Shown in pieces: positions 1 through 5,620 of a stretch of DNA of 5,620 nt. A program made the position numbers and the translations under genes. The notes under the pieces were generated by a model. It made no database searches. It was not told the DNA's origin and worked only from the letters and a program-made list of their open reading frames with translations. The stretch is from Bacteroidales bacterium (lineage in GTDB: Bacteria > Bacteroidota > Bacteroidia > Bacteroidales > UBA932), in the NCBI GenBank assembly GCA_017429885.1, contig JAFROA010000288.1, positions 1 through 5,620 of the forward strand, given 5' to 3'. Numbering within the stretch: position 1 is the first letter of the stretch; every line of letters starts with the position of its first letter.

Positions 1-2256
1 AAGGTCAGGGTTATCGACAGGGAGTCGGAGAAGACAAGGGACACTGGACTCGAGGATGGGAGCCGGGAGAAGGTCCTGGACGTCGCCTTGAAAAAGGAAT
101 ATGAGAAAGGTTGGTTCGGCAACGCCGGGGTCAAGGGTGGCACCACTTTCGCTGGGGACAAGGACGATAAACTAAGGGATGACCGGGGACTGCTATATAG
201 CGGAAACGCCTTAGTGTCAGCATATTCTGAGAAAGACCAAGTCACTGTCATAGCCAATGGAATGAACATAAACGACTCGAACGGAGTGGTATTCGTCATG
301 GTCAGCAGCGACGGAACAAGGCAGCGAACCAACCTTAACCAGATATCTTCCGCCGCACAATTCGGAGTAAACGCTAACACATCCAGGATCAAGAATTTCG
401 AGACAACCTTGGGGAGCAATTACAAATACGGAGACTCCCGATCCGGTTCAAAATCCCTCAGAACCACTTTTCAAGATGATGGTGATATCTTGACTGCCTC
501 CGAAGAATCCGGTCGTGATTTCTCGAACTCGCTGACTGCCAACGCTGAGTTCAAGAAAGAGAACGGGCGTTTCAGAGTGAGACTCGCACCAAGATTCTCG
601 TATTCGAAGGATAATTCCATCAACGAGTCCTCCTCAGAGACTTCAAGGGAAGGAGCGGCAATCAATAGTTCAAAAAGCGATGTCCGCAGCTTTGACACCT
701 CCCGGTCGCTCTATAACTATACGAGTATGACCCTCAGGGAACTAGGAGGCGATAAAGACAGGTACATCAGCTTCAGTAATTATTTATCCTACAGTGATTC
801 AAAGGGAGAAAGCGTTGAAAACAGCTTTGTGAGAATGCTCTCCGGAGAGGATAACCGCTCACTCCGCTACCAGAACGGCAACAACTCCTTTGCTTCGAGA
901 GGTGACCTCAGTTACGGAGAGCCGATAGGAGAGAAAGTTCTGATCGTTGGCACGGCAGGGTTTTCATATTCCCGAGGAAATGGTATCAAGGACGCTTTTG
1001 ACTCCGACGGCAGGAATGACTACTTCTCTTCAGACTCCAAGACTTTCAGTCTCAATCAGAATTACTCTTTGACGACCCAGTACAAATTCACGAAGGACAC
1101 CTGGCTCACTATCGGAGCATCCGCTAACGGAGTGCTTAACGAGACCCATTCAAAGATTTTCGGCATCTCCCAGACCACGGGAGCCGGGGAATGGTACTGT
1201 CATTTCGCCCCGACACTCAGATTCCAGCACACTGAAGGGATCAACCGGTTCTTCCTCAGCACTTCCGGGTATAGCACCGAGGCTTCCCAGAGTCTCAAAC
1301 TCGCGACAATGAGCATCACGGACCCTTCCAGACCCACGATAGGCAACATCTACCTGCGGCCATATGGCGAAACTTCTTTCAGTTTCTCCTGGAACCGCAA
1401 CAATAAGAAGAGGTTCTCCACTTTAATGGTCTCTATGTTCGGGGGCATCATTACCAATCCCATCACCTACGCCCGATGGTACGACTCCGACGGCATATTA
1501 TACTCCATTCCGGTCAACTCCGGGAAAAACACCGTCAACGCTACAGCCTACTCCAGCTACACGACTCCCCTGGACGGGAAGAAGCGATTCTTCTTAAGTC
1601 TCGGCGTCAGCGGAACCACAAGAAAATCAACCAGTTACCAACCTTCCGGCACACTTGCTGGGCTTGATAAGGATTCCTTCGACTATTCATCCTTTATGGA
1701 GAGTTTCTGGGGGAACGCCGCTGGCGACCGTTTTTATAGCGGCAAGAGCGGATTCGCCGAGAGCAACACAATGATATTCATGCCTTCCGTGGACGCGTCG
1801 ATCAGATATAGCGGAGGTGGGTTCTCCGGCAGTATAGACGCCATGACAGGCAAGGAAATCGCAAGGTACTCGCTCGACCCCAAACTCAACCTCAACACGA
1901 CACACAACAAGATAGGAGTCAGCGCCAATTACAGAACCAAGCACGAGTTCGAGTTCGACACCGACATCTCATACAACTGGTACATCGGCTACCCTACCGG
2001 ATATGGAGCCCCTGAATGGCAGTGGAACGGGGAAATATCAAAGAACGTGAGAGCCTTCACTCTCAGCTTGAAAGTTCACGACATCCTGGACCAGACCCGC
2101 AGCCTGACTCACACTGTCACAGCTAATTACAAGGAAGATACCTATAGCCTGGTGATGGGACGGTATATCCTATTCGGCCTGAAGTGGAATTTCGGGAAAA
2201 TGAACGCAGCCCACAGCCAGAGAGCCCAAAGCGCCGCTATAAATATGGTATTTTGA
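1..2256 (+). CDS. TonB-receptor-like outer-membrane beta-barrel protein, C-terminal part (5' end outside window)
   Basis: The reading frame is open from the first base, so the gene starts upstream and 751 residues are visible. Visible residues 12-41 carry the junction typical of the Bacteroidota OMP_b-brl_3 family: a TGLEDGSREKVLDV stretch followed by KKEYEKGWFGN, which in relatives links the plug domain to the barrel. From about residue 40 to 734 the protein is rich in Ser, Asn, Thr, Gly and aromatics, with short alternating strands and polar loops, as in a large outer-membrane barrel. The last strand appears to be residues 720-734 (GRYILFGLKWNFGKM), followed by a 17-residue polar tail ending in Phe. 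The missing N-terminus should hold a signal peptide, a carboxypeptidase-like regulatory domain and a plug. Substrate and true TonB dependence cannot be read from this part. The gene ends in tandem in-frame stops (TGA TAA). Family assignment is from pattern recognition; a non-transporting barrel is the alternative. Confidence 0.85.
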   Translation, partial: KVRVIDRESEKTRDTGLEDGSREKVLDVALKKEYEKGWFGNAGVKGGTTFAGDKDDKLRDDRGLLYSGNALVSAYSEKDQVTVIANGMNINDSNGVVFVMVSSDGTRQRTNLNQISSAAQFGVNANTSRIKNFETTLGSNYKYGDSRSGSKSLRTTFQDDGDILTASEESGRDFSNSLTANAEFKKENGRFRVRLAPRFSYSKDNSINESSSETSREGAAINSSKSDVRSFDTSRSLYNYTSMTLRELGGDKDRYISFSNYLSYSDSKGESVENSFVRMLSGEDNRSLRYQNGNNSFASRGDLSYGEPIGEKVLIVGTAGFSYSRGNGIKDAFDSDGRNDYFSSDSKTFSLNQNYSLTTQYKFTKDTWLTIGASANGVLNETHSKIFGISQTTGAGEWYCHFAPTLRFQHTEGINRFFLSTSGYSTEASQSLKLATMSITDPSRPTIGNIYLRPYGETSFSFSWNRNNKKRFSTLMVSMFGGIITNPITYARWYDSDGILYSIPVNSGKNTVNATAYSSYTTPLDGKKRFFLSLGVSGTTRKSTSYQPSGTLAGLDKDSFDYSSFMESFWGNAAGDRFYSGKSGFAESNTMIFMPSVDASIRYSGGGFSGSIDAMTGKEIARYSLDPKLNLNTTHNKIGVSANYRTKHEFEFDTDISYNWYIGYPTGYGAPEWQWNGEISKNVRAFTLSLKVHDILDQTRSLTHTVTANYKEDTYSLVMGRYILFGLKWNFGKMNAAHSQRAQSAAINMVF

Positions 2257-2326
2257 TAAAACGCTCCTTAAACCGAAGCGGCTCGCTATTTGCATAACAA
2301 CACAGTCATCACCAAAACATGAAGAC

Positions 2327-2797
2327 ATGAGAAAGTTTCTAGTATTGATGGCTGTTCTGACCATTTCCGGAAGCCTCTCGGCTCAAGTGATCATAAGAGA
2401 AGACTCTCAACTCTTCGAGCCTGAGGAGCAAGTCTATGACCCATATCTTTACCTCACACCTTTCAGTGACGCTGTAGGTTATTCAATCTACGGGAGCGAA
2501 TATCGCAAAGCGAGAGCATGCAGATCATGGGGAGTCAACCTCTGCCTTGTCTCAGCACCCTTATTCGCCCTTGTCGCCTTATCTGGCGTCGACGGCGATA
2601 ACACGGCTGAGACTTTGATAGGAGCGGCAGGTTTCGCCGGCAGTCTTGGACTTGGAATACCTCTCTGGACGAAAGGACGTAAGAAACTTGACTGGATGCT
2701 GGATGACTATGTGAGGAAATACGGCCCTAAACCACGAGCCGCCAACCTTTCGGTAGGTTCCACCGCAAACGGTGTAGGCTTAGCATTAAGATTCTAA
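2327..2797 (+). CDS. Small exported protein of unknown function
   Basis: This 156-residue protein begins with a clear signal peptide (MRKFLVLMAVLTISGSLSA), with likely cleavage after Ala19 leaving Gln20. There is no lipobox cysteine. The mature part has an acidic, Tyr-rich stretch (about 21-58), two hydrophobic or Gly-rich segments (about 68-88 and 96-114, the second ending GIPLW), a basic stretch TKGRKK (115-120), a helix-like LDWMLDDYVRKYG, and a C-terminal strand-like LSVGSTANGVGLALRF ending in Phe. The layout resembles small conserved Bacteroidota envelope proteins, but I do not recognise a named family and assign no function. The two hydrophobic segments could be membrane helices or a hydrophobic hairpin. 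ATG 2327 is chosen because it gives the complete signal peptide; the leader before it is A-rich with no strong Shine-Dalgarno. The gene lies 70 bases after the barrel gene and is probably co-transcribed; a terminator begins in its stop codon. Confidence 0.85.
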   Translation: MRKFLVLMAVLTISGSLSAQVIIREDSQLFEPEEQVYDPYLYLTPFSDAVGYSIYGSEYRKARACRSWGVNLCLVSAPLFALVALSGVDGDNTAETLIGAAGFAGSLGLGIPLWTKGRKKLDWMLDDYVRKYGPKPRAANLSVGSTANGVGLALRF

Positions 2798-2833
2798 AAA
2801 AAGGACTGGCTCATTCGAGTCAGTCCTTTTTTT
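2796..2833. terminator. Bidirectional intrinsic terminator between the convergent small gene and tRNA-Ala
   Basis: A ten-position stem (2803-2812 with 2817-2826, GGACTGGCTC against GAGTCAGTCC) closes a four-base ATTC loop. It is flanked by seven A (2796-2802, the first two belonging to the TAA stop) and seven T (2827-2833). As + strand RNA the one non-Watson-Crick position (2809/2820) is a G-U wobble; as - strand RNA it becomes a C-A mismatch, so the hairpin is somewhat stronger for the + transcript. Its place between convergent genes and its U-run in both directions indicate that it serves both. Confidence 0.92.
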
Positions 2834-2834
2834 G

Positions 2835-2907
2835 TGGAGCATAGGAGAATCGAACTCCTGACCTTTTGAATGCCATTCAAACGCTCTACCAACTGAGCTA
2901 ATACCCC
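2835..2907 (-). tRNA. tRNA-Ala (anticodon GGC)
   Basis: The reverse complement folds into a complete 73-base cloverleaf: acceptor GGGGTAT with ATGCTCC, D-arm GCTC/GAGC with loop AGTTGGTA, anticodon stem TTTGA/TCAAA, five-base variable region AGGTC, and T-arm AGGAG/CTCCT with loop TTCGATT. The anticodon loop ATGGCAT places GGC at 34-36 (+ strand 2872-2874), which reads GCC and GCU alanine codons. The acceptor has the G3-U70 wobble recognised by alanyl-tRNA synthetase and discriminator A73, which confirms the isotype independently. Positions 32 and 38 are A and U, a pair known to be conserved in bacterial tRNA-Ala(GGC). CCA is not encoded (A73 is followed by CAA), so it must be added after transcription. 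The gene has its own promoter upstream and a hairpin terminator one base downstream. Confidence 0.97.
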
Positions 2908-2918
2908 GTTTCGGACTG

Positions 2919-2950
2919 CAAATATAGAAACAATCCTTAAATCATCCAAA
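2919..2950 (-). promoter_or_regulatory. Bacteroidota-type promoter for the tRNA-Ala gene
   Basis: On the - strand a -33 box TTTG (2950-2947) is followed after exactly 20 bases by TATATTTG (2926-2919), a full match to the Bacteroides -7 consensus TAnnTTTG at the usual 19-21 base spacing. The tRNA begins 11 bases beyond the -7 box, so transcription should start only a few bases before the mature 5' end and leave a very short leader for RNase P. No other known element lies in the surrounding AT-rich stretch. Confidence 0.85.
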
Positions 2951-3031
2951 TAAAAATAAAGACTTTTTCTGTGTCGGCAGGAAAAGTAGCAGATGCCGTG
3001 TTTTGTAAACGGTTCAAAAAGAGTGTATTAA

Positions 3032-3070
3032 GCGAAAGCCATCCCCTCCAAATAAAGGGATGGCTTTTGC
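3032..3070 (-). terminator. Probable intrinsic terminator of the gcvPA-gcvPB operon
   Basis: A perfect 11-base-pair stem (3035-3045, AAAGCCATCCC, with 3057-3067) encloses an 11-base loop. Two more outer pairs (3032-3070 and 3033-3069) are possible beyond a position that is a G-U wobble in + RNA but a C-A mismatch in - RNA. It lies 46 bases past the gcvPB stop in the direction of transcription. The T-run after the stem on the - strand is short and interrupted (TTT, then CGCTT), so termination may be less efficient than at the hairpin near 2815. It also shields the downstream tRNA from read-through. Confidence 0.65.
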
Positions 3071-3116
3071 CTAAAGAACTAGTAGTAAGCTACTTCCAAA
3101 TCACGCAACGTCAGTA

Positions 3117-4598
3117 TCACGCCTCATCCTGGAATTTAAGAATCGGCTGCCTTGCTGCCGTGGTCTCATCCGGACGGGTGATAGGCGCATTGTGAGGCGC
3201 TGCCTTAAGGATAGCGGGATCCTCGGCGGCCTCGGCCGCTATCTTCTTCATCACGTCGATGAAAGCATCCAGAGTCTCCAGAGACTCGGTCTCCGTAGGC
3301 TCGATCATTATCGCCTGGTGGAACAATAGCGGGAAGTAAATGGTCGGAGCATGGAAACCGAAGTCCAGCAGCCTTTTAGCGACATCCAGGGTTGTAGCGC
3401 CTTCCCTTTCGTCATCAGAGCCCTTCCTTGACCCGTCATTGACTAGGCCGTCAAACACGAACTCATGCTTGCAAATTGAAGGTATTGGAAGCTTGTACCA
3501 CTCCTTAAGACTCTCTTTGATGTAGTTTGCCCCGAGAGTGGCGTACTTGCCAACCAGCTTGACATTCTGCTTGCCGAGCATAAGAATATAGGCATATGCT
3601 CTCAGTATGACTCCGAAGTTACCCAGATAGGCGGAAACCTGGCCGGCAGACTTCTCCGAGTCGCACACAACACCGAATGAACCGTCTTCTTTCTTGACAA
3701 CCTTAGGGACTGGCAGGTAAGGGAGCAGCTTCTCGCAAACTCCGACAGGACCAGAGCCAGGACCTCCACCACCGTGAGGAGTGGAGAACGACTTGTGGAG
3801 ATTCAGATGGAGGATGTCAAATCCCATATCACCAGGACGAACCATGCCGATCAGCGGATTCATGTTGGCCCCATCGTAATAGAGCAGACCTCCGCACTCG
3901 TGCACAAGAGCGGCAATCTCCCCTATCTCCTTTTCGAACAAGCCTAGAGTGTTGGGGTTGGTCATCATGATACCGGCGATGTCAGGTCCCAGAAGTGGCT
4001 TCAAGTCAGCGACATCCACAAGGCCGTCAGCGTTAGATTTGACCACAACGACCTCGAGTCCGCAAACAGCGGCGCTGGCGGGATTGGTGCCATGGGCGCT
4101 GTCGGGAACAATCACCTTGGTACGAGCCAGGTCTCCACGGAGGAGATGGTACTGACGCATAATCATCAGGCCGGTCAGCTCGCCGTGAGCTCCAGCGCAA
4201 GGATTGAAGGTGAATCCGGCCATTCCGGTCAAGGCGCTCAAAGCCTTATTCATACCGTAATACACCTCCAGAGCGCCCTGGACGGTACAGGCAGGCTGTA
4301 AGGGATGAAGCGCCTGGAAACCCTTCATATTGGCGATCTCCTCGTTGATCTTGGGGTTGTACTTCATTGTGCAACTGCCCAGGGGATAAAATCCGGTGTC
4401 GACTCCAAAGTTCATCTGGGAGAGGTTGGTGTAGTGGCGGACCACATCCACCTCGCTCACCTCAGGCAACTCGGGTGCTGAATCTCGGATCAAACCAGCC
4501 GGAAGAGCTACATCCGTAGCGAACTGGGAAGCGCCAAACGAATAGCCGGTACGGCCCTTCTTGGAGAGCTCGAATATAAGTTTGTCGTAATATTTCAT
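3117..4598 (-). CDS. gcvPB: Glycine dehydrogenase (decarboxylating), subunit 2 (P-protein beta subunit)
   Basis: This is the PLP-bearing half of the glycine cleavage P-protein, which decarboxylates glycine and passes the aminomethyl group to the lipoyl arm of GcvH in the cytoplasm. The product has 493 residues, slightly longer than usual for the family. Visible landmarks are YPLGSCTMKYNP (71-82), the SAHGTNPASA motif (167-176), YDGAN (241-245), and HLNLHKSFSTPHGGGGPG (264-281), in which Lys269 is the expected Schiff-base lysine; EPTETES lies at 433-439. The start is fixed by the family-typical beginning MKYYDKLIFELSKKGR and a Shine-Dalgarno ten bases upstream. A polar loop at about 384-401 (containing NDGSRKGSDDEREG) looks longer than in typical relatives, just before the conserved TLDVAKRLLDFGFHAPT. 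The gene follows gcvPA after four bases, so the two are presumably co-transcribed and translationally coupled. All key residues are present and I see no sign of damage. Confidence 0.97.
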   Translation of the reverse strand: MKYYDKLIFELSKKGRTGYSFGASQFATDVALPAGLIRDSAPELPEVSEVDVVRHYTNLSQMNFGVDTGFYPLGSCTMKYNPKINEEIANMKGFQALHPLQPACTVQGALEVYYGMNKALSALTGMAGFTFNPCAGAHGELTGLMIMRQYHLLRGDLARTKVIVPDSAHGTNPASAAVCGLEVVVVKSNADGLVDVADLKPLLGPDIAGIMMTNPNTLGLFEKEIGEIAALVHECGGLLYYDGANMNPLIGMVRPGDMGFDILHLNLHKSFSTPHGGGGPGSGPVGVCEKLLPYLPVPKVVKKEDGSFGVVCDSEKSAGQVSAYLGNFGVILRAYAYILMLGKQNVKLVGKYATLGANYIKESLKEWYKLPIPSICKHEFVFDGLVNDGSRKGSDDEREGATTLDVAKRLLDFGFHAPTIYFPLLFHQAIMIEPTETESLETLDAFIDVMKKIAAEAAEDPAILKAAPHNAPITRPDETTAARQPILKFQDEA

Positions 4599-4602
4599 AT
4601 TC

Positions 4603-5620
4603 CTAGGCCTCCTTCACCAATGCGACGAGGGCGTCAATCTCATCCTTCGTCTTTCTTTCAGTCGCACAGAATGTCACAAAACCTTCCTCCGTGGGAATAG
4701 CGCCGAAGAAACCACCCTCAAGCAGCTTATTCTGAATCCTCTCAGCGGGCACAAGCGGTTTCAAAGCGAATTCCTTGAGGAAAGGCTGTCCCTCGAAAGC
4801 TTCCTCGAACTTACCTGTCTTGAGAAGCTCATTGTGGAGATAATGAGCCGCGGCGCTGGAACGCCCGTTCACTTCCCTCAATCCCTCAGGTCCCAAAAGG
4901 GACATATAAACAGTCACGAAAAGCGCCATCAAGCTCTCGTTGGAACAAATATTCGAGGTAGCCTTCTCACGGCGGATATGCTGCTCGCGGGCCTGTAGAG
5001 TCAAGCAGTAGCAGCGGCGTCCCTCGGTGTCACGAGTCTCACCGACAATCCTTCCCGGCAATTTGCGGAGATAATCCTTCTTGCAAGCCATAAAGCCAAC
5101 TGAAGGGCCTCCGAAAGTCATTGGAATACCAAGACTCTGCCCATCTCCAACGGCGATATCCGCTCCCCACTCAGCCGGAGATTTCAATACTCCAAGAGCC
5201 GAAGGGTCACAATACATGATGAACACTCCCCCCTCCTCGTGGACGGCATCGGCAAAACCAGTGAGGTCCTCAACAATACCGAATCGGTTGACCGAAGGGA
5301 CGATGACACCAGCCACGTCACCCTTTGAAAGCTCAGCTTTCATATGATGAGGGCAAGTGTGCCCGTCCATCACAGGAAGGTAACCAAGTGTGATTCCGTG
5401 GTACTTCGCGTAAGTCTCTATAGTCCTGACGACATTAGGCAGGAGGGTCTTGGAGACAAGCACACGGGTCTTTTTCTTAACGCAAGTGGGCGCCATCTTC
5501 ACAGCCTCGGCGGCAGCGGTGGGACCATCATACATAGAGGCGTTGCTGACATCCATTCCAGTCAGGGCGCAGATCATGCTCTGATACTCGAATATGTACC
5601 TGAGCGTGCCCTGCGATATC
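4603..5620 (-). CDS. gcvPA: Glycine dehydrogenase (decarboxylating), subunit 1 (P-protein alpha subunit), 5' end outside window
   Basis: The frame stays open to the window edge: the residues before the internal Met at 5577 read ISQGTLRYIFEYQS, matching the conserved family segment just upstream of the MICALTGMDVSNASMYDG block. That Met is therefore internal. 338 residues are visible; subunit 1 proteins are usually about 440-450 long, so roughly 100 N-terminal residues are missing. Further landmarks (numbered from the window edge) are the DGQSLG stretch (159-164), FGGP (169-172), PGRIVGET (188-195) and REQHIRREKATSNIC (211-225), all diagnostic of GcvP N-terminal halves. This subunit has the aminotransferase-like fold but not the PLP lysine, and completes the active site with GcvPB. 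Its stop lies four bases before gcvPB. Any promoter or glycine riboswitch for the operon would lie outside the window. Confidence 0.96.
   Translation of the reverse strand, partial: ISQGTLRYIFEYQSMICALTGMDVSNASMYDGPTAAAEAVKMAPTCVKKKTRVLVSKTLLPNVVRTIETYAKYHGITLGYLPVMDGHTCPHHMKAELSKGDVAGVIVPSVNRFGIVEDLTGFADAVHEEGGVFIMYCDPSALGVLKSPAEWGADIAVGDGQSLGIPMTFGGPSVGFMACKKDYLRKLPGRIVGETRDTEGRRCYCLTLQAREQHIRREKATSNICSNESLMALFVTVYMSLLGPEGLREVNGRSSAAAHYLHNELLKTGKFEEAFEGQPFLKEFALKPLVPAERIQNKLLEGGFFGAIPTEEGFVTFCATERKTKDEIDALVALVKEA
4608..4614 (-). promoter_or_regulatory. Shine-Dalgarno of gcvPB within the end of gcvPA
   Basis: The - strand reads AAGGAGG nine bases before the gcvPB ATG, inside the codons for the last Lys-Glu-Ala of gcvPA. 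It is a near-perfect complement of the 16S rRNA tail and supports ATG 4598 as the start. Genes of this phylum usually lack such sites, so use by the ribosome is inferred; the sequence could partly reflect the coding need of the gcvPA C-terminus. Confidence 0.65.

Noticed and set aside
88..90. TTG as the start codon of the barrel gene
   Set aside because: The frame is open back to base 1 and the 29 codons before it encode family-typical residues (TGLEDGSREKVLDV), so the TTG is an internal Leu codon.
471..698. Antisense open frames within the barrel gene (also 1687-1944, 1734-1928 and 2170-2364 on the - strand)
   Set aside because: They mirror the composition of the real + strand gene and show no start signals, domains or signal peptides of their own.
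2277..2292. Hairpin AGCG-GCT-CGCT and a TATTTG motif between the barrel gene and the small gene
   Set aside because: The stem is only four pairs with no T-run, and TATTTG lacks the two spacer bases of TAnnTTTG and has no -33 box at the right distance.
2319..2330. Tiny leader frame (ATGAAGACATGA, Met-Lys-Thr-stop) overlapping the start of the small exported gene
   Set aside because: The overlap (ATGA) would suit re-initiation, but three codons with no ribosome-binding signal are easily due to chance and nothing else supports it.
2975..2998. Short inverted repeat CGGCA...TGCCG between the tRNA promoter and the gcv terminator
   Set aside because: Five pairs around a 14-base loop are expected by chance and no neighbouring signal gives it a role.
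2971..3195. Possible 74-residue + strand coding region with GTG start
   Set aside because: It runs through the 3032-3070 hairpin and into the antisense of the gcvPB 3' end, and has no signal peptide or recognisable domain.
5575..5577. ATG at 5577 (- strand) as the start of gcvPA
   Set aside because: The 14 codons upstream read ISQGTLRYIFEYQS, a conserved part of the family, and the frame is open to the window edge.

Overview
The window looks like ordinary chromosomal DNA from a member of the Bacteroidota, probably Bacteroidales. Three independent signs support this: an outer-membrane barrel of the carboxypeptidase-regulatory/OMP_b-brl_3 type on the left, a signal peptide ending in the Ala-Gln pattern typical of the phylum, and a promoter with the Bacteroides-type -33 TTTG and -7 TAnnTTTG boxes in front of a tRNA gene. 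Base composition looks balanced, with no obvious break that would suggest recent transfer. The genus cannot be named from sequence alone.

Left part, + strand (1-2797): the C-terminal 751 residues of a large TonB-receptor-like outer-membrane beta-barrel protein, whose signal peptide and plug lie outside the window, end in two in-frame stops. After 70 bases comes a 156-residue exported protein of unknown function. No convincing terminator or promoter separates them, so they may share a transcript. A strong hairpin terminator begins inside the stop codon of the small gene.

Middle (2796-3116): a tRNA-Ala(GGC) gene on the - strand faces the + strand genes. The same hairpin, flanked by seven A and seven T, can end both the + transcript and the tRNA transcript, and only one base separates it from the tRNA 3' end. 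The tRNA has its own well-formed promoter. Between that promoter and the next gene lie about 165 bases holding a second hairpin, the probable terminator of the glycine cleavage operon, and nothing else recognised.

Right part, - strand (3117-5620): gcvPA (its first ~100 codons lie outside the window) and gcvPB encode the two subunits of the glycine decarboxylase P-protein. They are four bases apart, with a Shine-Dalgarno sequence for gcvPB buried in the last codons of gcvPA. Together they form the PLP-dependent decarboxylase of the glycine cleavage system.

No CRISPR array, mobile element, prophage or defence system is visible. The most interesting points are the uncharacterised small exported protein next to the barrel gene, the compact shared terminator/tRNA layout, and the two-subunit form of the P-protein with a strong Shine-Dalgarno in a phylum that seldom uses one.
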